Shown here piece after piece: positions 8,811 through 17,226 of a stretch of 64,000 nt of DNA. Position 1 is the stretch's first letter; the number at the start of each line of letters is the position of its first letter. The notes under the pieces were generated by a model. It searched no databases. It was given only the letters and a program-made list of their open reading frames with translations, and had not been told where the DNA came from. Source of the stretch: Streptomyces flavotricini (GTDB taxonomy: Bacteria > Actinomycetota > Actinomycetes > Streptomycetales > Streptomycetaceae); the NCBI RefSeq assembly GCF_020639365.1, contig NZ_JAINUL010000001.1, positions 3,884,216-3,948,215 of the forward strand, given 5' to 3'. The translations under genes and the position numbers were made by a program.

Positions 8811-10169
8811 CTAGCCGAGCGCCGACTTCACGGCGTCCGCCAGCCGGCCGGCGACCGCGCGGGCCTGCTCGATGTCGGCGGCCTCGACCATCACGCGTAC
8901 GAGCGGCTCGGTACCGGACGGACGGAGCAGCACGCGCCCGGTGGTGCCCAGCTCACGCTCGGCGTCGGCGACGGCCGCCGCCAGCTCGCCGGAGGTCGCG
9001 ACCCGGGACTTGTCCACGTCGGGAACGTTGATCAGCACCTGCGGCAGCCGCCGCATGACGCCCGCGAGTTCGGCGAGCGAGCGGCCCGTGGCCGCGACGC
9101 GCGCCGCGAGCAGCAGGCCGGTGAGCGTGCCGTCGCCGGTCGTGGCGTGGTCGAGGATGATCACGTGGCCCGACTGCTCGCCGCCGAGCGCGTAGCCGTG
9201 CTCCTTCATCGACTCCAGCACGTACCGGTCGCCGACACCGGTCTGCACGACCTCGATGCCCTCGCCCTCCATGGCCAGCTTGAAGCCGAGGTTGGACATC
9301 ACGGTGCCGACGACGGTGTTGCCGCGCAGCTGGCCGGCCTCGCGCATGGCCAGGGCCAGCACCGCGAGGATCTGGTCGCCGTCGATCTCGGCGCCGGTGG
9401 CGTCGACCGCGAGGCAGCGGTCCGCGTCGCCGTCGTGCGCGATGCCGAAGTCGGCGGCGTGCTCGACCACGGCCTGCTTGAGGAGCTCCAGGTGGGTGGA
9501 GCCGCAGCCGTCGTTGATGTTGAGGCCGTCGGGCTCGGCGCCGATGGTGACGATCTCGGCTCCCGCCCGGGTGAAGGCCTCGGGCGACACGCGGGCTGCC
9601 GCGCCGTGCGCCTCGTCCAGGACGATCTTGAGTCCTTCGAGGCGGTTCGGGAGGACCCCGATGAGGTGGGCGACGTACTTGTCGAAACCCTCGTCGTAGT
9701 CGGAGACGCGGCCGACGCCGGCGCCGGTGGGCCGGTCCCAGGGGGCGCCGGTGCGGTGCTCGTCGTAGACGGCCTCGATGCGGTCCTCGAGCTCGTCGGC
9801 GAGCTTGTGGCCGCCGCGGGCGAAGAACTTGATGCCGTTGTCGGGCATCGCGTTGTGGCTGGCGGAGAGCATCACGCCGAGGTCGGCACCCAGCGCACCG
9901 GTGAGATACGCCACCGCCGGGGTGGGCAGCACACCGACGCGCAGGACGTCCACGCCCGCGCTCGCGAGGCCGGCGACGACCGCAGCCTCCAGGAATTCGC
10001 CGGAGGCGCGCGGGTCGCGGCCGACGACCGCGGTCGCGCGGTGGCCCGCGAAGGTGCCCGCCTCGGCGAGTACGTGGGCAGCTGCCACGGAGAGACCGAG
10101 CGCGAGCTCAGCCGTCAGATCCGCGTTGGCGACGCCGCGTACACCGTCCGTCCCGAAGAGTTGTCCCAC
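8811..10169 (-). CDS. glmM: phosphoglucosamine mutase
   Basis: Converts glucosamine-6-phosphate to glucosamine-1-phosphate, the step after GlmS toward UDP-GlcNAc. The 452-residue protein has the expected length, the phosphoserine loop LSASHNAMPDNG (Ser about 104), the metal loop DGDADR at about 246-251, and the C-terminal phosphate-binding RPSGTEPLVRVMVE. The GTG start (MGQLFGTDGVRG) is preceded by a GGGAGG ribosome site. It is downstream of rpsI-rplM on the same strand but separated by a strong terminator, so probably has its own promoter; none was recognised in the 72 bases between. Confidence 0.97.
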   Translation of the reverse strand: MGQLFGTDGVRGVANADLTAELALGLSVAAAHVLAEAGTFAGHRATAVVGRDPRASGEFLEAAVVAGLASAGVDVLRVGVLPTPAVAYLTGALGADLGVMLSASHNAMPDNGIKFFARGGHKLADELEDRIEAVYDEHRTGAPWDRPTGAGVGRVSDYDEGFDKYVAHLIGVLPNRLEGLKIVLDEAHGAAARVSPEAFTRAGAEIVTIGAEPDGLNINDGCGSTHLELLKQAVVEHAADFGIAHDGDADRCLAVDATGAEIDGDQILAVLALAMREAGQLRGNTVVGTVMSNLGFKLAMEGEGIEVVQTGVGDRYVLESMKEHGYALGGEQSGHVIILDHATTGDGTLTGLLLAARVAATGRSLAELAGVMRRLPQVLINVPDVDKSRVATSGELAAAVADAERELGTTGRVLLRPSGTEPLVRVMVEAADIEQARAVAGRLADAVKSALG

Positions 10170-10241
10170 TGTTGTCCTCCCGAGTTCACGCTTCGTTTGT
10201 GACCGCTTGTGACATGTATTTGCCGCTTGTGGCGGTAAACG

Positions 10242-10280
10242 AACCGCCCCGGCAGCACAGAGAGTGCTGCCGGGGCGGTT
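10242..10280 (-). terminator. terminator of rplM-rpsI operon
   Basis: Perfect 17-bp stem (10242-10258 and 10264-10280) with an AGAGA loop, 23 bases after the rpsI stop. It insulates glmM from ribosomal transcription. Confidence 0.88.
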
Positions 10281-10302
10281 GTTGCTGAACAGCAGGCGCA
10301 GA

Positions 10303-10818
10303 TTAACGCTTGCTGTACTGCGGAGCCTTACGGGCCTTCTTGAGACCGGCCTTCTTGCGCTCGACCGCACGGTCGTCGCGGGAAAGGAAGCCGGCCTTCT
10401 TCAGCGCCGGGCGGTTGTTGTCGACGTCCGCCTCGTTCAGGGCGCGCGCCACGCCGAGGCGCAGGGCGCCGGCCTGGCCGGAGACGCCGCCACCCGAGAT
10501 GCGGGCGATGATGTCGTAGCGGTTGTCCAGCTCAAGGAGCTTGAACGGCTCGTTGACTTCCTGCTGGTGCACCTTGTTGGGGAAGTAGTCCTCAAGGGTG
10601 CGACCGTTGATCTTCCACTTGCCGGTGCCCGGAACGATCCGGACGCGGGCGATGGCGTTCTTGCGACGGCCCAGGCCGGCGGCCGGCTGGGGGTCGCCGA
10701 AACGGCCGGCAAGGGACTCGGAGGTGTAGTCGCCCTCGACGACGACCTCAGACTCGGTGGTGTACTCCTCGACGCCCTCGAACTCTTCGACGGGGGTCTC
10801 GGCGGTGGTCTCGGCCAC
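10303..10818 (-). CDS. rpsI: 30S ribosomal protein S9
   Basis: Small-subunit protein whose C-terminal tail (KAPQYSKR here, matching the conserved basic end) reaches the P-site tRNA. At 171 residues it is about 40 longer than E. coli S9. The extra part is an acidic N-terminal extension (about 1-45, rich in Glu/Thr/Val); the core starts near LGRRKNAIARVRI at 49-61. It follows rplM by 42 bases in the usual L13-S9 operon. A possible shorter start was considered, but the ATG used has a plausible AGGAG-type site (CTGAGGAGC). Confidence 0.97.
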   Translation of the reverse strand: MAETTAETPVEEFEGVEEYTTESEVVVEGDYTSESLAGRFGDPQPAAGLGRRKNAIARVRIVPGTGKWKINGRTLEDYFPNKVHQQEVNEPFKLLELDNRYDIIARISGGGVSGQAGALRLGVARALNEADVDNNRPALKKAGFLSRDDRAVERKKAGLKKARKAPQYSKR

Positions 10819-10860
10819 GATGCTCCTCAGAATTTTCTACGTCTTAGGGGGTGGCCGGAA

Positions 10861-11304
10861 CTACTGCGCGACCTGGGTGATCTCGAACGGCACCGGCTGC
10901 TGGGCAGCGTGCGGGTGCTGGTCGCCCGAGTAGACCTTCAGCTTCGAGAGCATCTGACGGCCCAGGGTGTTCTTGGGGAGCATGCCCTTGATGGCCTTCT
11001 CGACGGCCTTCTCCGGGTTGTTCGCCAGGAGGTCGTCGTAGCGCACGGAACGCAGACCGCCCGGGAAACCGGAGTGGCGGTACGCCATCTTCTGGGTCGC
11101 CTTGTTGCCGGACAGGTGAACCTTGTCGGCGTTGATGATGACGACGAAGTCGCCCATGTCCATGTGAGGCGCATAGGTCGGCTTGTGCTTGCCCCGCAGG
11201 AGGGCAGCGGCCTGGGTCGCCAGACGGCCGAGGACAACGTCCTGGGCGTCGATGACGAGCCACTGGCGCGAGATGTCGCCGGGCTTGGGGCTGAACGTAC
11301 GCAC
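10861..11304 (-). CDS. rplM: 50S ribosomal protein L13
   Basis: Early-assembly large-subunit protein, 147 residues (normal). Family segments RQWLVIDAQDVVLGRLAT, VVIINADKVHLSGNKA and GMLPKNTLGR are present. First gene of the rplM-rpsI operon. The upstream region has a near-consensus promoter about 200 bases away and a structured leader, compatible with feedback control of the kind known for L13 in other bacteria, though no regulator site can be proven from sequence. Confidence 0.97.
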   Translation of the reverse strand: MRTFSPKPGDISRQWLVIDAQDVVLGRLATQAAALLRGKHKPTYAPHMDMGDFVVIINADKVHLSGNKATQKMAYRHSGFPGGLRSVRYDDLLANNPEKAVEKAIKGMLPKNTLGRQMLSKLKVYSGDQHPHAAQQPVPFEITQVAQ

Positions 11305-11504
11305 GCGTATGCCTTCGCTTCTTCAGTGGTGGTATCCCAAGGGCGCAAGCCCCCGCGGGAAGGTCCTGACAGGGTCACCACGGACGATCACGACAGCCCT
11401 CGTTCACATCGGGGACGCATCCCGTGTGAACCGCTGGTCATCGGTCCGGTGGACCGGCGCAAGGCCCTTTCACGTGAGAATGAGAAAGCCCATACGCATA
11501 ACAA
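11305..11504 (-). promoter_or_regulatory. structured 5' leader of rplM
   Basis: Roughly 200-base untranslated leader inferred from the promoter at 11511-11540. It contains three hairpins: arms GTTCACA-CGGG (11402-11413) and CCCGTGTGAAC (11421-11431) with one bulge; CGGTCC-GGT-GGACCG (11442-11456); and GGGC-GCAA-GCCC near 11341-11352. Possible autoregulatory or attenuation element; inference only. Confidence 0.45.
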
Positions 11505-11510
11505 ACCAGC

Positions 11511-11540
11511 AGGATACCCAAGCAGACCCGTACGGGTCAA
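11511..11540 (-). promoter_or_regulatory. rplM-rpsI promoter
   Basis: Minus-strand TTGACC (11535-11540), 18-base spacer, TATCCT (11511-11516). The -35 hexamer overlaps the stop codon of the upstream membrane glycosyltransferase gene. Good match to the vegetative promoter type. Confidence 0.75.
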
Positions 11541-12820
11541 AACGCGGTCCGCGATGCCGATTCTGCTGGCGTCGCGGCGCACTCCGGTTCGGTCCTGGGT
11601 GGGGACCCCGCAGTTGTTACTTGGCCAAGAATAACCCGACCGGAGCCCAGCGCACGACGCACCAGCAGGATCGCGAGCCCGCACAGGGTGGCGCAGTCCT
11701 TGAAGGCACGCCGCTTGTGGGCCAGCTCGGAGGGCCACGGGACCAGCGCCACCTGGGGCGTCAGGGCCAGCCAGAACCAGGGTGAGCGGGGCATCGACCC
11801 CGGCCGCACCGCCGAGGCCAGCAGCAGCGGGAGCACCACCAGCAGGTAGTGGTCGAAGGACGGCCGCGAGACCAGGAATGCGGTGAGCATCACCATGCAG
11901 GCCGTCTCCGCGAGCCGCAGCTCCCCCGCGTCGCCCTCCTCCCCCGTGCGCCGCCACCGCGTCCAGGCGGCCCAGAGCCCCGCCCCGGCCCCCGCGAAGG
12001 CCACCAGCACCGCCACCGGCTGCGGCACCCCCAGCCGGGGCAGCACCGCTATGGGAGAGGCGTCCCAGGGCAACGCGTACGCGTCCTGCCCCTGGAGCAG
12101 GAACGGCAGGGTCTTGGTGAAGAACAGCGTCGGGCTGGGCATCATCAGCGCCCCGAGCAGCGACACCCCGAGCGGCACCAGCACGGCCACGGCGAGCCCC
12201 CGCCACTGCCTGGCCAGTACGAAGAGCAGCCCGATCGGCACCAGCATGGGCTTGCAGGCGATGGCCAGCCCCACCACCAGCCCGGCGGCCGCCCAGGACC
12301 GCCGGTGCGCGAGCAGCAGCGCGACCGGCAGCGCGGCCGCCGAGATCGCCGTCCAGTTGCCGATCAGCACGAGGTTCACGTACGGCTTGTAGGCCAGGGC
12401 CAGCACCGCGAACCCGACGACCGCGAAGCGCGAGCGCAGCGGCACCGAGAACATCCGCAGCGCGGCCAGCCACCCGATGCCCAGCAGCCCGGACATCGCC
12501 ACCGGCAGGCTCCAGCGCAGCACCGCCGTCGGCAGCAGCGCCTCGGGAACGGCCATCAGGACCGCGCTGGGCAGGTACAGGAAGCGCTTGTCCTCGTACG
12601 GCGACCCGCCGGCCAGCAGCGTCTGCGCCGCCTTGACCACGAAGGCGTTGTCCGAGCCCCAGTTCTCCCGCAGGCTCGTGGAGACGCAGACCCCCAGCAC
12701 CACCGCGAGGGAGACGAGCTGCCAGGGCCGGGACGCGGGCCGCAGCAGCCAGTCGAGCAGCCGGTTGCCGGGGCCGCCGTTCTCCCGCTTCACGAGCCAG
12801 ATGCCAGGCCGCAGGCCCAC
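11537..12820 (-). CDS. GT87 (DUF2029)-type polytopic membrane glycosyltransferase
   Basis: 427-residue membrane protein with about ten hydrophobic segments and a cytoplasmic Arg/Ser/Thr-rich tail. The layout, a first periplasmic loop with Asp/Glu/Tyr (SLRENWGSDNAF, GGSPYEDKRFLYLP) and the ACKPMLVPIGLLF segment fit the GT-C fold GT87/DUF2029 family, whose studied members use polyprenyl-phosphate mannose to build envelope glycans. Substrate here is unknown. The GTG start follows a GGGGGAGG ribosome site by 6 bases, 40 bases downstream of the ABC-F gene. Its TGA stop lies inside the rplM -35 box, so its transcript probably continues into rplM. Confidence 0.82.
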   Translation of the reverse strand: MGLRPGIWLVKRENGGPGNRLLDWLLRPASRPWQLVSLAVVLGVCVSTSLRENWGSDNAFVVKAAQTLLAGGSPYEDKRFLYLPSAVLMAVPEALLPTAVLRWSLPVAMSGLLGIGWLAALRMFSVPLRSRFAVVGFAVLALAYKPYVNLVLIGNWTAISAAALPVALLLAHRRSWAAAGLVVGLAIACKPMLVPIGLLFVLARQWRGLAVAVLVPLGVSLLGALMMPSPTLFFTKTLPFLLQGQDAYALPWDASPIAVLPRLGVPQPVAVLVAFAGAGAGLWAAWTRWRRTGEEGDAGELRLAETACMVMLTAFLVSRPSFDHYLLVVLPLLLASAVRPGSMPRSPWFWLALTPQVALVPWPSELAHKRRAFKDCATLCGLAILLVRRALGSGRVILGQVTTAGSPPRTEPECAATPAESASRTAF

Positions 12821-12860
12821 AACGCCTCCCCCTCACTCCGGCCGAGGGGCCGGTCTCCCC

Positions 12861-14480
12861 CTAGCGCTTGCGCTCGACCCTACGTTCGTCCCAAACGGGT
12901 TCCTGAGTCTCTCGCACAACACCGTCGGAACCGAAGACCAGGAAACGGTCAAATGTCCGAGCGAACCACCGGTCGTGCGTGACGCACAGCACAGTGCCCT
13001 CGTACGACTCCAGACCGTCCTGGAGGGCTTCCGCGGACTCCAGGTCCAGGTTGTCGGTCGGCTCGTCCAGGAGCAGCGCCGTGGTGCCCGCCAGCTCCAG
13101 CAGCAGGATCTGGAAACGCGCCTGCTGGCCGCCCGACAGCCGCTCGAAGGGCTGCTCCCCCTGGCGCTCCAGCTCGTACCGGCGCAGGACGGCCATGGCG
13201 GGGCCGAGCGGCTTCGCGGCCTCCGTCCACAGGATGTCGACGAGCGTGCGTCCGAAGAGCTCGGGGTGGGCGTGCGTCTGCGCGAAGTGACCGGGGACCA
13301 CCCGGGCGCCCAGCTTGAAACCACCCGTGTGCTTGACGTCCTCGCCGGCCAGCAGCCTCAGGAAGTGCGACTTCCCGGAGCCGTTCGAGCCGAGCACGGC
13401 GACCCGCTCCCCGTAGAAGACCTCCAGCGAGAACGGCTTCATCAGGCCCGTGAGCTCGAGGTTCTCCACGGTCAGCGCGCGCACGCCGGTCCGCCCGCCC
13501 TTCAGACGCATCTTGATGTCCTGCTCGCGCGGCGGCTCCGGCGGCGGGCCGGCCTCCTCGAACTTCTGGAAGCGCGTCTGCATCGCCCGGTAGCGCGAGG
13601 CCATGTCGGGGCTGCTCGCCGCCTGGTTGCGCAGCCGCAGCACCAGCGCCTTCAGGCGGGCGTGCTCCTCGTCCCAGCGCCGCTTGAGCTCCTCGAAGCG
13701 CGCGAAGCGCTCCTTGCGGGCGTCGTGGTAGGTGTCGAATCCCGAGCCGTGCACCCACACGTCCGTGCCCGTGGGGCTCGGCTCCAGGCTGATGATCTTC
13801 TCGGCGGCCCGGGACAGCAGCTCCCGGTCGTGCGATACGAACAGCACGGTCTTGCGGGTGGCCTTGAGCTGCTCCTCCAGCCACCGCTTGCCCGGGACGT
13901 CCAGGTAGTTGTCCGGCTCGTCCAGCAGCAGCACCTCGTCCGGCCCGCGCAGCAGCGCCTCCAGCACGAGCCGCTTCTGCTCACCGCCCGACAGCGTGCG
14001 CACCTCGCGGAACTGAGCGGCGTCGTACGGGACGGCCAGTGCGGCCATGGTGCAGACGTCCCACAGGGTCTCGGCCTCGTAGCCCTGTACGTCGGCCCAG
14101 TCGCTCAGCGCCTGCGCGTACGCCATCTGGGCGGACTCGTCGTCCACCGTCATGATCAGGTGCTCGGCCCGGTCGACGGCCTTCGCGGCCTCCCGGATCC
14201 GGGGCTGGGCCACCGAGACCAGCAGGTCCCGTACGGTCGTCTCGTCCCGCACGGAGCCCACGAACTGCGACATCACGCCGAGGCCGCCGCTGACGGTGGT
14301 CCCGCCGCCGTGCGGCTGGAGGTCGCCGGAGATCAGCTTCAGCAGGGTGGACTTGCCGGCGCCGTTCGCCCCGACGAGGGCGACGACCGACCCCTCCCCC
14401 ACGCGGAAGGAGACGTCGGGGAGCAGGACCCGCCCGTCGGGAAGGTAGTACTCCAGGTGGCTGGCTTCGAGATGTCCCAT
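12861..14480 (-). CDS. ABC-F family ATP-binding protein
   Basis: 539-residue soluble protein with two ABC domains and no membrane segments, hence ABC-F rather than a transporter. Domain 1 has Walker A GANGAGKS at 37-44, signature LSGGE at 163-167 and Walker B LLLDEPDNYLD. A basic linker (about 255-325, KERFARFEELKRRWDEEHARL) joins domain 2 with Walker A GSNGSGKS and signature LSGGQ. ABC-F proteins act on ribosomes, either as translation factors or antibiotic protection proteins; this one is of the Streptomyces housekeeping sort by look and context, not a recognised resistance gene. Start ATG (MGHLEASHL) chosen over an ATG three codons upstream; neither has a strong ribosome site. Confidence 0.9.
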   Translation of the reverse strand: MGHLEASHLEYYLPDGRVLLPDVSFRVGEGSVVALVGANGAGKSTLLKLISGDLQPHGGGTTVSGGLGVMSQFVGSVRDETTVRDLLVSVAQPRIREAAKAVDRAEHLIMTVDDESAQMAYAQALSDWADVQGYEAETLWDVCTMAALAVPYDAAQFREVRTLSGGEQKRLVLEALLRGPDEVLLLDEPDNYLDVPGKRWLEEQLKATRKTVLFVSHDRELLSRAAEKIISLEPSPTGTDVWVHGSGFDTYHDARKERFARFEELKRRWDEEHARLKALVLRLRNQAASSPDMASRYRAMQTRFQKFEEAGPPPEPPREQDIKMRLKGGRTGVRALTVENLELTGLMKPFSLEVFYGERVAVLGSNGSGKSHFLRLLAGEDVKHTGGFKLGARVVPGHFAQTHAHPELFGRTLVDILWTEAAKPLGPAMAVLRRYELERQGEQPFERLSGGQQARFQILLLELAGTTALLLDEPTDNLDLESAEALQDGLESYEGTVLCVTHDRWFARTFDRFLVFGSDGVVRETQEPVWDERRVERKR

Positions 14481-14542
14481 GCGGGGCATTGTCCAGGCCC
14501 GGCGCCGATACGCCCAAACGGATTGCGGCGGCCGGCCGCGGA

Positions 14543-15394
14543 TCAGCAGCAGCCGGCGCCCGGCAGGGTGCGCATGTTGCGGGCCTCCTTGCTGCGGGCG
14601 GCCAGCAGCTCGTCCGCCGGGTAGCCGACCTCCTCCAGGGTGAGCCCGTGCGGCTTCACCACGTGCACCGAGGAGTCCCGGACGGCGGCCCGCAGGACCT
14701 TCCCCGGCCAGTCGGTCGGCCGGTGCCCGTCCCCGACGTGCAGCAGGGCGCCGACCAGCGAGCGGACCATGTTGTGGCAGAAGGCGTCGGCGCGGACCGT
14801 CGCGGTGACGATCCCGTCCTCGGCGCGCTCCCAGCTGAGCTGCTGCAGGGTGCGGATGGTCGTGGCGCCCTCCCGCTTCTTGCAGTACGCGGCGAAGTCG
14901 TGCTCGCCGAGCAGCGCGGCGGCGGCCTCGTTCATGGCGTCCACGTCGAGCGGCCACTGGTGCCACAGCACGTGCCCCCGGCGCAGCGGGTCCACGCCGC
15001 CCTGGTGGTCGCCGACGCGGTAGGCGTAGCGGCGCCAGACGGCGGAGAAGCGGGCGTTGAAGCCTTCGGGCGCCTCGGCGGCCTTCCACACCCGTACGTC
15101 GTGCGGCAGCCGGCCGGCGAGGCGGCGCAGCAGCTTGTCGTGGTGCTCGGCCCACACCTCGTCGCGTACGTCGAACTGCGCGACCTGCCCGCGCGCGTGC
15201 ACGCCGGCGTCGGTCCGCCCGGCCACGGTCAGCTCGACCGGGTCCGGCAGCCGCATCACGGTCTGCAGGGCCGACTCCAGCTCGCCCTGGACGGTCCGCA
15301 GCACGCGCTGCTTCGCCCAGCCGGAGAAGTCCTTCCCGTCGTACGACAGGTCCAGCCGTACCCGGACGTGCCCGGGCTCCACCTCGTCACTCAC
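14543..15394 (-). CDS. truA: tRNA pseudouridine(38-40) synthase
   Basis: Isomerises uridines 38-40 in the anticodon arm of many tRNAs. The catalytic Asp is D62 in AGRTDAGVHARGQ; FNARFSAVWRRYAYR and FCHNMVRSLVGALLHVG are typical TruA segments. 283 residues; the C-terminus ends with two Cys (GAGCC), of no known role. GTG start with GAGAGGA about 9 bases upstream. It is downstream of rplQ, the order common to many bacteria, but a strong hairpin lies between, so it depends on read-through or its own promoter. Confidence 0.96.
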   Translation of the reverse strand: MSDEVEPGHVRVRLDLSYDGKDFSGWAKQRVLRTVQGELESALQTVMRLPDPVELTVAGRTDAGVHARGQVAQFDVRDEVWAEHHDKLLRRLAGRLPHDVRVWKAAEAPEGFNARFSAVWRRYAYRVGDHQGGVDPLRRGHVLWHQWPLDVDAMNEAAAALLGEHDFAAYCKKREGATTIRTLQQLSWERAEDGIVTATVRADAFCHNMVRSLVGALLHVGDGHRPTDWPGKVLRAAVRDSSVHVVKPHGLTLEEVGYPADELLAARSKEARNMRTLPGAGCC

Positions 15395-15436
15395 GCGACA
15401 GATCCTCTCAGAAGCTCAAGAACGTCAGGAAACGCA

Positions 15437-15471
15437 GAACGGGCCCGCCCCGGGAAGGGGCGGGCCCGTTC
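15437..15471 (-). terminator. terminator after rplQ (end of alpha operon)
   Basis: Perfect 15-bp stem GAACGGGCCCGCCCC / GGGGCGGGCCCGTTC with a GGGAA loop, 35 bases after the rplQ stop and 42 before truA. Confidence 0.85.
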
Positions 15472-15506
15472 AGAGCCGATCAAGCAAGCTCGATCCCGAA
15501 GCGGGA

Positions 15507-15974
15507 TCAGGCCTCCTTGGTCTCCTCGGCGGCGGGAGCCTCGGCCACGGCCTCGGCGTCCTTCGCGGCACGCTTGGTGGCGGCCTCGGCCTCACCAGTG
15601 GCCTGCTGGGCGACCGTGAGGGCCTCGACCAGCTCGATCACGGCCATCGGGGCGTTGTCGCCACGACGGTTGCCGATCTTGGTGATGCGCGTGTAACCAC
15701 CGGGGCGGTTCTCGTAGCGCGGGGCGATCTCGGTGAACAGCGTGTGCACGATGCTCTTGTCCGTGATCGTCTGCAGCACCAGGCGACGGTTGTGGATGTC
15801 GCCCTTCTTGGCCTTGGTGACCAGACGCTCGGCGTAGGGACGCAGGCGACGGGCCTTGGCCTCGGTGGTGGTGATGCGGCCGTGCTCGAAGAGCGCCTTC
15901 GCGAGGTTCGCGAGAAGGTGCTTCTCGTGCGCGGCGGAGCCGCCCAGACGGGCACCCTTTGCGGGACGCGGCAT
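15507..15974 (-). CDS. rplQ: 50S ribosomal protein L17
   Basis: Large-subunit protein near the exit tunnel. The core (MPRPAKGARLGGSAAHEKHL..., about 1-118) is standard; a C-terminal Ala/Glu tail of about 35 residues (AEAVAEAPAAEETKEA) makes it 155 residues against about 127 in E. coli. Such low-complexity tails are common in actinobacterial ribosomal proteins. Last gene of the rpsM-rpsK-rpoA-rplQ unit; ATG preceded by GAAGGAG. Confidence 0.97.
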   Translation of the reverse strand: MPRPAKGARLGGSAAHEKHLLANLAKALFEHGRITTTEAKARRLRPYAERLVTKAKKGDIHNRRLVLQTITDKSIVHTLFTEIAPRYENRPGGYTRITKIGNRRGDNAPMAVIELVEALTVAQQATGEAEAATKRAAKDAEAVAEAPAAEETKEA

Positions 15975-16066
15975 GGTGTTACTCCTTCATTTCTGCACCG
16001 GCCGTGTCAGGTACCGGTGTCAGTTCCCCCGCGGCGGCTGCCGCGGGAAAGTTCAACGGGTGCTGC

Positions 16067-17089
16067 TCAGTACTGCTCGGTCTCGACGAAACCGGCGTCC
16101 GCGTCGTCGTCGGCGCCGAAGGCGTCGGCAGCGGCGGTCGGGTCGAATCCGGGCGGGCTGTCCTTGAGGGCCAGGCCCATGCCGGCCAGCTTCGCCTTGA
16201 CCTCGTCGATCGACTTCGCACCGAAGTTGCGGATGTCGAGCAGGTCGGCCTCGGAGCGGGCGACGAGCTCACCCACGGAGTGGATGCCCTCGCGCTTGAG
16301 GCAGTTGTACGACCGAACGGTGAGCTCGAGCTCCTCGATCGGCAGCGCCAGGTCGGCGGCCAGGGCGGCGTCCGTCGGGGACGGGCCCATGTCGATGCCC
16401 TCGGCGTCGATGTTGAGCTCGCGCGCCAGACCGAACAGCTCGACCAGGGTCTTGCCGGCGGACGCCATGGCGTCGCGCGGGCGCATGGCCTGCTTGGTCT
16501 CGACGTCGACGATGAGCTTGTCGAAGTCGGTGCGCTGCTCGACTCGGGTCGCCTCGACCTTGTAGGTGACCTTGAGGACCGGGCTGTAGATGGAGTCGAT
16601 CGGGATGCGGCCGATCTCCTGGCCCAGCTGCTTGTTCTGGACGGCGGAGACGTAGCCGCGACCGCGCTCGACGGTCAGCTCCATCTCCAGCTTGCCCTTG
16701 CCGTTGAGCGTGGCGAGGACGAGGTCCGGGTTGTGCACCTCGACACCGGCCGGGGGCGCGATGTCGGCAGCGGTGACCAGGCCGGGACCCTGCTTGCGCA
16801 GGTACATCACGACCGGCTCGTCGTGCTCCGAGGAGACGACCAGCTGCTTGATGTTGAGGATGATGTCGGTGACGTCTTCCTTGACACCGGGCACGGTGGT
16901 GAACTCGTGCAGGACGCCGTCCACGCGGATGCTGGTGACAGCGGCACCCGGGATCGAGGACAGGAGCGTGCGGCGCAGCGAGTTGCCGAGGGTGTAGCCG
17001 AAGCCCGGCTCGAGCGGCTCGATCACGAACCGCGAGCGGTACTCGTCGACGACCTCTTCGGTCAGCGAAGGACGCTGAGCGATAAGCAT
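16067..17089 (-). CDS. rpoA: RNA polymerase alpha subunit
   Basis: 340-residue alpha subunit. The N-terminal domain (about 1-230) dimerises and scaffolds beta/beta' (EPGFGYTLGNSLRRTLLSSIPG near residue 28). The C-terminal domain (about 250-325, containing LTVRSYNCLKREGIHSVGEL and the IRNFGAKSIDEV helix-hairpin-helix) binds UP-element DNA and activators. It is followed by an acidic tail ending DADAGFVETEQY. Located between rpsK and rplQ without rpsD, as in other streptomycetes. The 137-base gap to rpsK holds a hairpin and may hold a promoter, but I could not assign one. Confidence 0.98.
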   Translation of the reverse strand: MLIAQRPSLTEEVVDEYRSRFVIEPLEPGFGYTLGNSLRRTLLSSIPGAAVTSIRVDGVLHEFTTVPGVKEDVTDIILNIKQLVVSSEHDEPVVMYLRKQGPGLVTAADIAPPAGVEVHNPDLVLATLNGKGKLEMELTVERGRGYVSAVQNKQLGQEIGRIPIDSIYSPVLKVTYKVEATRVEQRTDFDKLIVDVETKQAMRPRDAMASAGKTLVELFGLARELNIDAEGIDMGPSPTDAALAADLALPIEELELTVRSYNCLKREGIHSVGELVARSEADLLDIRNFGAKSIDEVKAKLAGMGLALKDSPPGFDPTAAADAFGADDDADAGFVETEQY

Positions 17090-17158
17090 GTGTGTTCCTT
17101 CAGTCGTGGACGCCCACTATTTGACGCCCGACGGGTAAAGCCAGGTACTGCAAGGGTA

Positions 17159-17196
17159 CGGGCGGCACGTCCCCCCGAAGGGGTTCGTACCGCCCG
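17159..17196 (-). terminator. intergenic hairpin between rpsK and rpoA
   Basis: Arms CGGGCGG (17159-17165) and CCGCCCG (17190-17196) with partly paired interior ACG/CGT and CCCC/GGGG. Possible partial terminator or processing site within the alpha operon; no T run. Confidence 0.45.
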
Positions 17197-17226
17197 GACA
17201 CTCAAAGACGCACAGGCGTCGCTGCG

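Noticed and set aside
12861..14480. Antibiotic-resistance ABC-F gene
   Set aside because: No adjacent biosynthetic genes, and it sits in a conserved housekeeping neighbourhood next to truA; a resistance role cannot be supported.
12861..15160. Extended start of the ABC-F gene through the truA region
   Set aside because: The upstream frame overlaps truA and has no ABC-like residues; the ATG at 14480 begins the normal N-terminus.
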